DNA of 64,000 nucleotides from Vreelandella sedimenti (GTDB lineage: Bacteria; Pseudomonadota; Gammaproteobacteria; Pseudomonadales; Halomonadaceae). Location of the stretch: NCBI RefSeq assembly GCF_013416325.1, contig NZ_JACCGK010000001.1, positions 186,001 to 250,000 of the forward strand. The letters are read 5' to 3'. The notes beneath the pieces were generated by a model, which worked only from the letters and a program-made list of their open reading frames with translations, did no database searches and was not told the DNA's origin. A program made the position numbers and the translations under genes. The first letter of the stretch is position 1. Each line of letters opens with the position of its first letter. Below are positions 19,021 through 27,876 of the stretch, piece by piece.

Positions 19021-20367
19021 ATGAATACCAATATTGCCGCTTCACATCCACCTAAAAGCGGCGTGGATAATACTTATGTACACACCTTAGATCGCCAGTA
19101 TGTGTTCCACTCCTGGGCACAGCAAGGCAGTTTAGACCCGATGGTGATTGCAGGGGCTGAAGGGTGTCGCGTATGGGACTATGTGGGGCGCTCGTATCTG
19201 GATTTTAGTAGCCAGTTAGTCAATACCAATATCGGCCATCAGCATCCCAAGGTGGTTAGCGCGATTCAAGCCCAGGCTGCGAGCCTGTGTACCATTGCCC
19301 CCGCCCATGCCAACTTAGCCCGGGGCGAAGCAGCCAAGCGTATTATCGCCAAAGCGCCCGCTGGCTTTAGTAAGGTGTTTTTCACCAATGCGGGGGCTGA
19401 TGCCAACGAGAACGCCATCCGTATGGCGCGCCTTTATACCGGGCGAAGCAAAATACTATCCGCTTACCGCTCCTATCACGGCAATACCGGTTCAGCGATT
19501 GCCGCCACCGGTGATTGGCGGCGTGTGCCCAATGAGTATGCCAGCGGCCACGTGCACTTCTTCAACCCTTATCTTTATCGCAGTGAGTTTTGGGCGCGCA
19601 ATGAAGAGGAGGAGTGTGAGCGGGCGTTGCAACACCTGCGCCGGGTGATTGAGTGCGAAGGTGCTAATGCGGTGGCGGCCATCCTGCTGGAAACCATCCC
19701 CGGTACTGCTGGCGTGCTGTTACCTCCGAAGGCGTATCTTCAGGGCGTTAGAAAACTCGCCGATGAGTTCGGCATTGTGCTGATTCTAGATGAAGTGATG
19801 GCCGGCTTTGGTCGCACGGGGCGCTGGTTCGCTTTTGAACATTACGACATGACGCCGGACTTAATCGTCTTCGCCAAAGGGGTGAACTCGGGCTATGTGC
19901 CTGCCGGGGGCGTGATTATCTCTGAACCCATCTCACGCTATTTCGATGACCACTTTTTTGTCGGCGGTCTGACGTATTCCGGTCACCCGCTGGCAATGGC
20001 GGCGATAGTCGCGACCCTGGATGCGATGGATGCAGAGGGCGTGGTTGAAAACGCTGACGAGGTGGGTAATGGCCCGTTAGCCGCAGGCTTGCAACAGCTT
20101 ACCGAACGATACGCTATCATTGGTGATTGGCGGGGTGTTGGTGTGTTCCATGCTTTGGAGCTCGTCAGCGACCCGGTTTACAAAACGCCACTGCCAGGGG
20201 CGGAAGTGCTGAAACTCAAACAGCAATTAATGGAAAACGGACTGCTGGTCTTTACCGTTGAGAACCGCATCCATGTGGTACCGCCGTGTATCGTAACGGC
20301 TGCTGAAGTAGAGGAGGGTTTAGCCATCTTGGATCGCGTGCTGAAAAACTATACGGCATCACGCTAG
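19021..20367 (+). CDS. Class III PLP aminotransferase (taurine/omega-amino acid type)
   Basis: This 448-residue class III aminotransferase has the PLP aspartate motif LDEVMAGFGRTG at 256-267 and the Schiff-base lysine near 286 in VFAKGVNSGY. I start at the ATG at 19021, eight bases after TTAGGG; a GTG at 19012 is in frame. It is convergent with the MocR regulator and shares its operator with the ABC importer, so it probably deaminates an imported omega-amino compound. Taurine:pyruvate aminotransferase is one candidate because of the operator type, but the importer is of the polar amino acid kind. Confidence 0.85.
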   Translation: MNTNIAASHPPKSGVDNTYVHTLDRQYVFHSWAQQGSLDPMVIAGAEGCRVWDYVGRSYLDFSSQLVNTNIGHQHPKVVSAIQAQAASLCTIAPAHANLARGEAAKRIIAKAPAGFSKVFFTNAGADANENAIRMARLYTGRSKILSAYRSYHGNTGSAIAATGDWRRVPNEYASGHVHFFNPYLYRSEFWARNEEEECERALQHLRRVIECEGANAVAAILLETIPGTAGVLLPPKAYLQGVRKLADEFGIVLILDEVMAGFGRTGRWFAFEHYDMTPDLIVFAKGVNSGYVPAGGVIISEPISRYFDDHFFVGGLTYSGHPLAMAAIVATLDAMDAEGVVENADEVGNGPLAAGLQQLTERYAIIGDWRGVGVFHALELVSDPVYKTPLPGAEVLKLKQQLMENGLLVFTVENRIHVVPPCIVTAAEVEEGLAILDRVLKNYTASR

Positions 20368-20375
20368 ATGATAGG

Positions 20376-21863
20376 TTAAGTACTCAGGGCGTTATCGTAG
20401 GCTAGGCCCAGGCGCTGTATGCCTGGGTCGATACGTTCCCTCTCGATGGCGCCAAACCCTAGCCGGAAAAAGCGCCGCGGCGGGGCGGCATCGAAGAAGT
20501 GCTGGAAGCCGGGTTCAATGAGCACACCCCGCTGGGCGGCATGCCAGGCTAGCCGCTGAGTGTCTATGCCCGCATCCGCTTCCATCCAGAAGGCGCTGGA
20601 GCGACTACTGCTGTGACTGAGGCAGCCGGGCAATGCCTGATCAATAGCGAGCCGCATCGTGTCGCGCCGCCGGTCGATTTCCTCCACATGAAGCTTGAGG
20701 TAGCGCTCGTAATAGCCTTGAGAAATAAACTGCGCCAGCTGGTGCTGTAACGCAGCGGGAGGGTGTCGGTACATCATACGGCGCAGCGCCCGCAGCTCGT
20801 CAATCACTTCAGCATCGGCCACGACATAACCCATGCGCAGCCCAGGCGAGAGCGCTTTGGATAAGCTGCCCATGTAGATAATTCGGGCGCTCTGCGCGCT
20901 GGCTTTGAGGGCTGGCAGCGCGAACTGGTCGCCATGAATCTCGGCGTCGTAGTCATCCTCAATCACGATTTGGTCGCGATGGGCTAGCTGGGCCAGCAGA
21001 GCTTCGCGTCGCTCGTGGCTCATGGTCACCCCGGTGGGCACCTGATGACTGGGCATGACGTACAGATAGTCACACTGCTGAGACCCCTCAAGACGCATGC
21101 CTTCCGTATCCACTGTTTGCAACTGCAGGCTGGCACCGCGCTGGGCAAACACATTCATTGCCTCGCGGTAACCGGGAGTTTCTAGCGCCACACGGGTGCC
21201 CCGATGGCAGAGCAGCTGAGCAATCAAATAGAGTGCATTTTGCGTCCCCATGGTGATCAGAATCTCTTCTGAGCGAGCAAAAATTCCCCGGCGCGGCAAA
21301 ATACGTTTTCGCAATTGCTCAATCAGGAGCGGGTCGTCCTGGTCAATACGATCGCGCAACCAGGGTTTATCGCGCTGTGAGCTTAGTAAACGCCGAGAAA
21401 CATCGCGCCACTGGGCTAACGGAAAAAGTCGCGTATCTAGCTGGCCGTAAATAAACGGATAGGCATATTCCGACCAATTACCGGGTTTGAGAATGCCTTG
21501 GTAGTTAGTAGGGCGCTGAGCAATGCGTTTGTGCCAGTTTGGTGCGCTTATTGCGCCGTTATTGGTTTCGGTTAACGCTGTTAGGGATGAATTAAGCGTT
21601 GATTGAGGCTCGTTATAATCAGGGTGTAAATAGTAGCCGCTACGAGGGCGACTTATTAAATAGCCATCCTCAACCAGCTTTTCGTAAACAATCGCCACCG
21701 TATTACGCGAAATACCCAGCTGTTGCGAAAGCTTGCGGCAGGAGGGTAGCGCGTCCTCGCTGGGTAAGCTTCCCATACGAATCGCTTCCAGCAGCGTTTT
21801 GCGTAGCTGTTCTTGCAGGCAGGCGCCAGCGTTAGGGTCGACCTCAAGACACAGTGATGTCAT
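20376..21863 (-). CDS. MocR/GabR-family regulator (GntR helix-turn-helix fused to aminotransferase fold)
   Basis: The 495-residue protein has an N-terminal winged helix (LPSCRKLSQQLGISRNTVAIVYEKLVEDGYL near residues 40-70) followed by a class I aminotransferase-like domain with IEDDYDAEIHG and the PLP lysine in MGSLSKALSPGLRMGY. The ATG at 21863 has AGGAG six bases upstream, so I prefer it to an ATG 14 codons earlier. The gene stops eight bases from the convergent aminotransferase end and is divergent from the ABC importer; the shared 22-bp repeats suggest it controls both. Confidence 0.92.
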   Translation of the reverse strand: MTSLCLEVDPNAGACLQEQLRKTLLEAIRMGSLPSEDALPSCRKLSQQLGISRNTVAIVYEKLVEDGYLISRPRSGYYLHPDYNEPQSTLNSSLTALTETNNGAISAPNWHKRIAQRPTNYQGILKPGNWSEYAYPFIYGQLDTRLFPLAQWRDVSRRLLSSQRDKPWLRDRIDQDDPLLIEQLRKRILPRRGIFARSEEILITMGTQNALYLIAQLLCHRGTRVALETPGYREAMNVFAQRGASLQLQTVDTEGMRLEGSQQCDYLYVMPSHQVPTGVTMSHERREALLAQLAHRDQIVIEDDYDAEIHGDQFALPALKASAQSARIIYMGSLSKALSPGLRMGYVVADAEVIDELRALRRMMYRHPPAALQHQLAQFISQGYYERYLKLHVEEIDRRRDTMRLAIDQALPGCLSHSSSRSSAFWMEADAGIDTQRLAWHAAQRGVLIEPGFQHFFDAAPPRRFFRLGFGAIERERIDPGIQRLGLAYDNALST

Positions 21864-21970
21864 GCACTTCTCCTCTTCAAAACCCTGGCCGTCTAGCCTA
21901 TTCACTCAAGCATCTCTCCTTAAACAAAGCATCTTTCGTGCCAGTTCTGTTGTCGGCAGCGGCTATCGGT

Positions 21971-22004
21971 AACTGTCCTTTTAATTTGCGCTAACTGGCT
22001 CTAA
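21971..22004 (+). promoter_or_regulatory. MocR-type direct-repeat operator upstream of the ABC importer
   Basis: AACTGTCCTTTTAA (from 21971) and AACTGGCTCTAA (from 21993) are direct repeats 22 bases apart. The second equals the complement of 18881-18892 over 12 bases. They lie about 64 bases before the -35 element at 22068, a suitable site for an activator. Confidence 0.68.
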
Positions 22005-22067
22005 TCGCAGAGAGGATAAAAATCTAGGGTGAAGTCAGCTACTGCAAACAGTGGGGCGAGCGATTTT

Positions 22068-22095
22068 TTGACTGCTTTTTCTAAAAATGTATTTT
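22068..22095 (+). promoter_or_regulatory. Sigma-70 promoter of the ABC importer
   Basis: TTGACT (22068-22073) and TATTTT (22090-22095) are spaced by 16 bases in an AT-rich stretch 39 bases before the binding-protein ATG, which has AGGGGA nine bases upstream. Confidence 0.6.
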
Positions 22096-22134
22096 TTAAA
22101 AGCGTATTTTTGAAAACCTAGGGGATATCAGACG

Positions 22135-22992
22135 ATGAAAAAAATAACTGCCTTAGCCTCCGCAATAAGCATCGGGGCACTTGCTTTAAGTGCGTCACTG
22201 ACCGTTGCCGCTGCGGATTTAGATGAAATAGAGAGCCGTGGCTATATGAGCGTGGCCACCGAAGATAACTACGCGCCGTTCAACTTTATGAGTGGCAGCG
22301 ATCCCGATGGTTTTATCAAAGATATATTGATTGAACTGGAGGAGTACGCTGACTTCGACATCCGCCAGGATATTTTGCCTTGGACGGGGCTTTTGGCCTC
22401 GGTTTCATCGGGCCAATACGACATGGCGCTTACCGGCGCGTCGGTGACCGACGAACGCCTGCGGGTGTTTAACTACGCGCCGCCGTTTGCCTCGGCACAG
22501 CACTTTTACATCAAGCGGGCAGGTGATGACCGTATCAACAGCATTGAAGACTTAAGTGGCATGACCCTGGGTGTTCAGGCGGGCAGTGCACTGCTATCGC
22601 GCCTGCCAGAGTTGGAGGTCATGCTGGAAGAGAGCGGTGGCGAGCTGGGCGACGTGATGGAGTATGAGGCCTATCCAGAAATCTACGCTGACCTGGCCAA
22701 CGGTCGTGTCGATTACGTGATTAACTCTATCGTGCCGGTTAATGACCTGATCCGTGAGCGCTCTGACGTATTTGAAGCGGGCCAAGCCGTCTCCGGCCCA
22801 GGCTTCGTGGCCTGGCCGATGCCTAAAGACAGCCCAGAACTGCTGACCTATATCACCGACTTTATGAGCCACCTGCGTGATTCTGGCCGCCTAGCCGAGC
22901 TGCAGGAAAAGTGGTTTGGCGAGTCCTTTGACGACCTGCCGACAACCCCTATCACCTCAGTGGAAGAGTTCCACGAAATGGCCGGTATGTAA
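22135..22992 (+). CDS. ABC transporter substrate-binding protein, family 3
   Basis: This 285-residue periplasmic binding protein has a signal peptide to about residue 26 (...LTVAAA). The mature domain begins with LDEIESRGYMSVATEDNYAPFNF and contains the family's AGSALLSRLPELE segment. It is the first gene of a four-gene amino-acid importer. The ligand is probably a polar or omega-amino acid, judging from the divergent MocR and nearby aminotransferase. Confidence 0.92.
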   Translation: MKKITALASAISIGALALSASLTVAAADLDEIESRGYMSVATEDNYAPFNFMSGSDPDGFIKDILIELEEYADFDIRQDILPWTGLLASVSSGQYDMALTGASVTDERLRVFNYAPPFASAQHFYIKRAGDDRINSIEDLSGMTLGVQAGSALLSRLPELEVMLEESGGELGDVMEYEAYPEIYADLANGRVDYVINSIVPVNDLIRERSDVFEAGQAVSGPGFVAWPMPKDSPELLTYITDFMSHLRDSGRLAELQEKWFGESFDDLPTTPITSVEEFHEMAGM

Positions 22993-23008
22993 GCCATCAC
23001 ATTCGCCT

Positions 23009-23033
23009 GCCGCCCGGTATGGGCGGCGGTTTT
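23009..23033 (+). terminator. Stem-loop with T-run after the binding-protein gene
   Basis: GCCGCCC (23009-23015) and GGGCGGC (23021-23027) close a five-base loop and are followed by GGTTTT. It sits between the binding protein and the first permease, where partial termination commonly keeps the binding protein in excess. Confidence 0.72.
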
Positions 23034-23057
23034 CTTATAGCGAATTAGGGGGTGAGC

Positions 23058-23699
23058 ATGGACAGTAGCGCATGGGGGCTCCTTATCCAGGGGGCCTGGA
23101 CAACGCTTTGGATCTCCGGCATATCCATCGCCATCGGTGTGGTAATGGGGTTGCTGATTGCCTTGCTAAGAGTGGCCAAAATCCCTGTTCTGCATCAGCT
23201 GCTAGGCGTTTATATTAGCCTGGCGAGGGCCACGCCATTGGTTACACTGGTGCTGTTTATATTCCTAACCGCACCGACCATGGGCATTAATCTCAACCGC
23301 AATGTGGCCGGTATTATCGCGTTAACCCTCAATACCACTGCTTTTAACGCTGAAATCTGGCGCTCTGCATTTAACAACTTCTCTAAAGAACAGCGCGAAG
23401 CGGCCCTGGCCATTGGCATGACTCCCTGGGTTTATTTCCGCCGCATTATGTTACCGCAAATAACCATTACCAGCCTGCCAGGGTTGGTGAACGAGATGTC
23501 ATTTCTGATCAAAGGCAGTCCCGCCATTGCGGTCATCGGCGTGGTAGATCTAACTCGAGTGACCAACCGTATTTCGGCGGTCACCTACGACCCTTTGCCG
23601 CCGATTTTAGCGGCTGCGGTGCTGTACATGCTGATCATCAGCCTGCTTGTCTGGCTTCAACGCCTGGCTGAGCGCAAAGCCAGTCGGTTGGCCGTCTAA
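23058..23699 (+). CDS. Amino-acid ABC transporter permease (HisM/HisQ type)
   Basis: This 213-residue permease has about five membrane spans and the EAA loop EQREAALAIGMTPWVYFRRIMLPQ near residues 115-138. I chose the ATG at 23058, five bases after AGGGGG; a GTG two codons earlier is possible. It pairs with the next gene as the second half of the membrane channel. Confidence 0.9.
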   Translation: MDSSAWGLLIQGAWTTLWISGISIAIGVVMGLLIALLRVAKIPVLHQLLGVYISLARATPLVTLVLFIFLTAPTMGINLNRNVAGIIALTLNTTAFNAEIWRSAFNNFSKEQREAALAIGMTPWVYFRRIMLPQITITSLPGLVNEMSFLIKGSPAIAVIGVVDLTRVTNRISAVTYDPLPPILAAAVLYMLIISLLVWLQRLAERKASRLAV

Positions 23700-23723
23700 C
23701 TTGGCCATTAAGAGGGAGCCTCT

Positions 23724-24389
23724 ATGAGTAATTGGGACATTCTTTGGTCGTCGTACGATGTGTTTTTAAGTGGTTTTTATAACACCTTAAAGCTATTTGG
23801 TTTATCCGCCGTGCTGGCTTTTTTAATGGGCAGCGCCATGGTGTTTTTATTGGAGGGTTCCCGCCCACGGTTAAAGGTTCCGCTGCGGATTTTTATCGAT
23901 GGCATGCGTATGCTGCCATTTTTGATCCTGGCCTACCTGCTGTATTACGGCTTACCCAGTGCAGGCATCCGCATGAGTGCCTGGACGGCCGGGATTATCG
24001 CCCTGGTGATCTACCATGGCGCATACTTCGCGGAGATTCTGCGCGGCTGCCGCGCTACCTTCGCCCAAGGGCAGGTAGAGGCAGCCATCGCTCAAGGGTT
24101 TTCGCAGCCCCAAATGTTTATGCGCATTATCTTGCCGCAGCTAATTTTGAAAACCCGCGGTTTATTGGGCAATCAGTTGATTATCCTACTCAAAGACACC
24201 GCCTTTCTGGTGATCATCACCGTGCGCGAACTCACCGCGGCGGCAAGCAGCCTGTCGAGCACCTACTTCATTCCTATGGAAGCGTTCATCGTGGTGATCG
24301 GCTTCTACTGGCTGATCAGTATTGGTTTAGAACTGTTTATCAAAATGATTGGCCGTTTTGGCGCCAAGCGAGGATTCGAAAATGCCTGA
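23724..24389 (+). CDS. Amino-acid ABC transporter permease (second subunit)
   Basis: This 221-residue permease has the matching EAA loop GQVEAAIAQGFSQPQMFMRIILPQ near residues 115-138 and five hydrophobic segments. Its end overlaps the ATPase start by eight bases. With the previous permease it forms a heterodimer. Confidence 0.9.
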   Translation: MSNWDILWSSYDVFLSGFYNTLKLFGLSAVLAFLMGSAMVFLLEGSRPRLKVPLRIFIDGMRMLPFLILAYLLYYGLPSAGIRMSAWTAGIIALVIYHGAYFAEILRGCRATFAQGQVEAAIAQGFSQPQMFMRIILPQLILKTRGLLGNQLIILLKDTAFLVIITVRELTAAASSLSSTYFIPMEAFIVVIGFYWLISIGLELFIKMIGRFGAKRGFENA

Positions 24390-25149
24390 GACCGCCGCTG
24401 TTAGTATTCGTAATCTTTCCAAAAGCTTCGATGGCACCGAAGTGCTGCGGGATGTATCACTGGAAGTGCAACCCGGCGAAGTGGTGAGTATTTTGGGATC
24501 ATCGGGTTCGGGTAAATCTACCCTGCTACGCTGCATTAACTGGCTTGAGCAACCCGACCGGGGTGACATCCGTATTGCTGGTGATCGCATCGGCGTGAGT
24601 GACTCAGGAAAACCCATGTCGCGCCGTGAGCTGGCAGGCATGCGTGCGCGACTTGGCATGGTGTTTCAGGGCTTTAACCTCTGGCCTCATTTAAGCGTGC
24701 TGCGCAATGTCACCGAGGCGCCTATTCATGTTCAGGGGCTAAGCAAAACCGAGGCTGACGAGCGGGCTATGGCGCTGCTCGAAAAAGTCGGCATGGCTGA
24801 CAAGCGTGAACAATACCCTTACACGCTCTCTGGTGGTCAGAAACAGCGGGTGGCGATTGCGCGGGCACTCGCCATGCAGCCTAAGGTGATGCTGTTCGAT
24901 GAGCCCACTTCAGCCCTCGACCCCGAACTGGTGGGGGAAGTGCTTGGGGTGATCAAAGACCTCTCCAAAGAGGGCTACACCATGGTGCTGGTGACCCACG
25001 AAATGGAGTTTGCCCGGGCAGTCTCCGATCAAGTGGTCTTTCTCGACAAAGGCATCATCATTGAAAAATCCCACCCCAGCGAGTTTTTTGAGAACCCTAA
25101 AACCGATCGAGTACGGCGCTTTCTGGAACTTGAAGCACCAGCGGTGTGA
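24382..25149 (+). CDS. Amino-acid ABC transporter ATP-binding protein
   Basis: The 255-residue ATPase has Walker A GSSGSGKST near residue 40, Q-loop VFQGFNLWPHL near 95, signature LSGGQKQR near 150, Walker B VMLFDEPTSALD near 170 and the switch histidine in LVTHEME. I start at the ATG at 24382, preceded by AGGA and overlapping the permease stop. A longer frame to 24349 lacks support. Confidence 0.94.
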   Translation: MPETAAVSIRNLSKSFDGTEVLRDVSLEVQPGEVVSILGSSGSGKSTLLRCINWLEQPDRGDIRIAGDRIGVSDSGKPMSRRELAGMRARLGMVFQGFNLWPHLSVLRNVTEAPIHVQGLSKTEADERAMALLEKVGMADKREQYPYTLSGGQKQRVAIARALAMQPKVMLFDEPTSALDPELVGEVLGVIKDLSKEGYTMVLVTHEMEFARAVSDQVVFLDKGIIIEKSHPSEFFENPKTDRVRRFLELEAPAV

Positions 25150-25178
25150 ACTCACTGAATCTGGCGCTGGCTAGATCA

Positions 25179-25940
25179 TTACCCCAACTGCCTGCGCCAG
25201 CGGCTCTCTATGGTATCCAGCTCTGCCGGGCCGTACTGTGCATGATCATGCGGCCCGTAGTAGGCCCATAATTGATCGCCGTAATCGAAGTGCCACCACT
25301 CGCTGGGCAGGTTGGTGAAGCCTTGTTGTTGCAGGGTGTGATAGAGCAGGCGGCGGTTATCCCGCGCCTTATGTTGCTGCGTGGTAAGCATTTCCAGCTT
25401 TTCGAAATAGTCGCTATGGGAGGCGGGGAGCGCTTCATCAAACAGGGTGCCCATATCCAGCGGCAGGCCATCGGCATCACAAAGCGTGACATCGACGGCA
25501 CCGCCGGTGAGGTGCGGGCTGGGGGCTAAAGGATCGCGGCTGGGCACCGAGACAAACTCTCTTGTACGCTCCAATAGCTCCGCTTCGCTGAGATCTGGAT
25601 GGTGGTGGTGGATGGCTTCATGCAGGGTATCGAACAAGTACTGCTGCACCCGCCATGGCCGCCAGCCATCCAGTACGATCAACCCGATGCCCTCGGGTAA
25701 GCTACGTGCCGCAGCGAGTAGCGCCCGATAAACCCCCTCACGAACGAAACACTCTGACACCGCACCCGGAATACCCAGCCGAGCATAGGCGGGGAACACG
25801 CTGACCGGTGCCGGGGCGAGGCTCATCGGTACCAGGCGCTCGCCGTTATCTTCAATAGGCGCACGGCGCAACTGCTCCCAGCAGGGGGCTGGGTGGCTGG
25901 GTATAGGCGGCAAGGCCTTCAATAGTGTGCTCAAAGGCAT
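25179..25940 (-). CDS. ddpX: D-alanyl-D-alanine dipeptidase (VanX/DdpX, peptidase M15D)
   Basis: This 253-residue zinc dipeptidase has the M15 motifs SPHLTGGAVD near residues 143-152 (zinc His and Asp) and SEWWHFDYG near 213-221 (catalytic Glu and zinc His), plus the arginine motif LDGWRPW near 90. VanX-type enzymes cleave D-Ala-D-Ala. No signal peptide is visible, so it should act in the cytoplasm on an imported substrate. It is the last gene of the second TRAP operon, with a repeat array between it and dctM. An upstream in-frame TTG at 25952 is less likely as a start. Confidence 0.9.
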   Translation of the reverse strand: MPLSTLLKALPPIPSHPAPCWEQLRRAPIEDNGERLVPMSLAPAPVSVFPAYARLGIPGAVSECFVREGVYRALLAAARSLPEGIGLIVLDGWRPWRVQQYLFDTLHEAIHHHHPDLSEAELLERTREFVSVPSRDPLAPSPHLTGGAVDVTLCDADGLPLDMGTLFDEALPASHSDYFEKLEMLTTQQHKARDNRRLLYHTLQQQGFTNLPSEWWHFDYGDQLWAYYGPHDHAQYGPAELDTIESRWRRQLG

Positions 25941-25943
25941 TAT

Positions 25944-26012
25944 GTTATCCAAGCAGAGTGTTATCCAAGCTGGTTATCAAAATCAGGTTATTAAACTGGT
26001 TGTCAAAATTGA
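25944..26012. repeat. Degenerate 12-16-bp tandem repeat across the dctM stop (5 copies)
   Basis: Five units begin GTTRTC or GTTATT: 25944-25959, 25960-25972, 25973-25986, 25987-25998 and 25999-26012, with the theme GTTATCMAARCWG. The last unit contains the stop codon of the TRAP large permease (26003-26005). The first lies four bases before the ddpX start, so the array fills the gap between the two genes. Confidence 0.78.
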
Positions 26013-27277
26013 GTAGGCAGCCACAGCGTCAGCGGTGGAAAAAGAATGAGGAGAATAAGCACCGCAATTGCCGTCAGTACAAAGGGCCAAATGGTTCTAA
26101 ATAGCGACACTATCTCAAGCCGACTAACCGCGGCGGCCACGAACACACAGGCGCCCAGCGGTGGCGTGATCAACGCAATGGTAATGTTCAGTGTGATGAT
26201 GACGCCCAGATGAATGGGGTCGATACCCGCCATCATAGCCACCGGCGCAAAGATCGGCGTCAGTAGCATCAATGCCGACACCTCTTCCATAAACATGCCC
26301 GTGATGAAGGTGATCGCACTAAGCAGCAATAAAATAACCACGCTATTGTCCACGTAGGGTGATAGTAGGGATACAAATTGCGTAGGCACTTGCGCATAGG
26401 AGAGCAGCCAGCTAATCGTCGCCGAGGCCGCCATGATGAGAAAAATCGCCGAGGTTAAACGTGCCGTATCAAGGATGGCTTGCCAGCACTCTTTCAAGCG
26501 TAAACCACCCAGCACAAAGCCACATAAGGCCACATACAGTGCTGTCAACGCGCCCGACTCTGTAGGCGTCACAAAGCCCAGCACGATGCCAGCAACAATA
26601 ATAAAGGGAGCGATAAGCGCAGGCAGAGCGGCTGCGAAGGCTATGCCAAGTTGGCCGATTGAGGGCAACTGGCCACTTTTGGGTAATCGGTGGCGCCAGG
26701 CATACCAGGCGTTCATGCCCATAAAGGCAACCCCCAACAGCAGACCCGGAACCACGCCCGCCAGAAATAGATCACCTACTGAGGTGTTCGTCAGTGAGGC
26801 GTAGAGGATCATAAAGATACTGGGGGGAATAATCGGGCCGATCAGCGAGCTACCGGCAGTCAATCCTGCGGCAAAGGCTCTTGAGTAGCCCTCCTTCTCC
26901 ATGGCAGGTACTAACAGCGACCCCAGTGCCGAGGTGTCCGCCACCGCTGAGCCATTGACACCAGCGAAGAAAACGCTCGACACCACGTTGACGTGGCCCA
27001 TACCGCCCCGCAAGTGTCCCACTATTAGTCGGGCGAACCCCATCAGGCGCTCGGTTAAGCCGCTGACGTTCATCAGGTTGCCAGCGAAGATGAATAACGG
27101 AATAGCCATCAAGGAGAACACATTGATACCGCCAAAGAATTGCTGGGGCAGCATACGTGGAATCATCGAGGGGTCGACAAACAGAAAGCCCACTATCGCG
27201 GTGGTCAGCAGTGCGATGAACAGAGGAAGTCCAAGCAGAACGTGGCCGAGGAAAACCACCAGCATCGTCACAATCAT
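26003..27277 (-). CDS. TRAP transporter large permease (second system)
   Basis: This is a 424-residue DctM-family permease. Its conserved segments are FSLMAIPLFIFAGNLM, GVNGSAVADTSALGS, IPPSIFMILYA, VTPTESGAL and LITPPLGACVFV. Its ATG overlaps the small-permease stop by four bases. It is followed by ddpX. The neighbouring dipeptidase suggests D-Ala-D-Ala or a related peptide as substrate, which is inference. Confidence 0.92.
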   Translation of the reverse strand: MIVTMLVVFLGHVLLGLPLFIALLTTAIVGFLFVDPSMIPRMLPQQFFGGINVFSLMAIPLFIFAGNLMNVSGLTERLMGFARLIVGHLRGGMGHVNVVSSVFFAGVNGSAVADTSALGSLLVPAMEKEGYSRAFAAGLTAGSSLIGPIIPPSIFMILYASLTNTSVGDLFLAGVVPGLLLGVAFMGMNAWYAWRHRLPKSGQLPSIGQLGIAFAAALPALIAPFIIVAGIVLGFVTPTESGALTALYVALCGFVLGGLRLKECWQAILDTARLTSAIFLIMAASATISWLLSYAQVPTQFVSLLSPYVDNSVVILLLLSAITFITGMFMEEVSALMLLTPIFAPVAMMAGIDPIHLGVIITLNITIALITPPLGACVFVAAAVSRLEIVSLFRTIWPFVLTAIAVLILLILFPPLTLWLPTQF

Positions 27278-27765
27278 AAGGTGTCCTCAACGGTTTTTAG
27301 CGGCGCGGGGCCATAGAGAAGCGCATGCCAAGCCAGTAATAAAAAGCCAACGGGTAGCGAGAGGAGGGGCACCGTGCGGCTAATGCCAAGTCCTGAGGTG
27401 GTAAACATGCTGACGGAGAGTGCATAGCGATAGCTGATCCAGGCTCCCCCCGCTGCAATCAGTAGGGTGAGTAGCCACTGGTACACATTCAGCAAACGCG
27501 CGAAGGGGGTTGGCAGCAGCTTCTCCAACAGGCCAACGCGCATGTGACCCCCTTCCGACCAGACGGTGCCAGCCGCGAGCATCACGGTGGCGATAATCAA
27601 AAATCGCGATATCTCATCTGTCCAAATAGGGGCGCCACCGGCGATGTAGCGGGCAAACACCCCAAACAGAATGGCCGCAACATTGAGGCATAACAGCGCG
27701 CCCGCCAGGGTTAGGGACACCGGGCGGCTGATCGCCAGTAGACGGGATCGAAGTGTATTAAACAT
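27274..27765 (-). CDS. TRAP transporter small permease (second system)
   Basis: This 163-residue DctQ-type protein has four hydrophobic segments and the family motif WTDEISRFLIIATVMLAAG near residues 47-65. It overlaps the large permease. A four-unit 15-bp repeat array lies ten bases before its start. Confidence 0.88.
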   Translation of the reverse strand: MFNTLRSRLLAISRPVSLTLAGALLCLNVAAILFGVFARYIAGGAPIWTDEISRFLIIATVMLAAGTVWSEGGHMRVGLLEKLLPTPFARLLNVYQWLLTLLIAAGGAWISYRYALSVSMFTTSGLGISRTVPLLSLPVGFLLLAWHALLYGPAPLKTVEDTL

Positions 27766-27775
27766 GGCAGCCTTC

Positions 27776-27835
27776 CATGAAGTACAGAAACGTTAAGCAC
27801 TAGAACATTCAGTACTGGGATATTAAGTACTGGAA
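27776..27835. repeat. 15-bp tandem repeat between dctP and dctQ (4 copies)
   Basis: Four consecutive 15-mers on the theme YRTTMAGTACTGGAA occupy 27776-27790, 27791-27805, 27806-27820 and 27821-27835. Units 3 and 4 are the closest pair. The array makes up more than half of the 111-base gap between two TRAP genes. Confidence 0.85.
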
Positions 27836-27876
27836 ATAGAGGGCCGGTAAGATACCAGCCCCTGTTGTTAACACCG

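Noticed and set aside
25161-25205. CTGGCGC and GCGCCAG arms near the ddpX end
   Set aside because: The arms are far apart, one lies in coding sequence and there is no T-run, so I do not call a terminator.
25944-26012. CRISPR-like array
   Set aside because: Units are only 12-16 bp, diverged and directly adjacent without spacers, and no cas genes are present.
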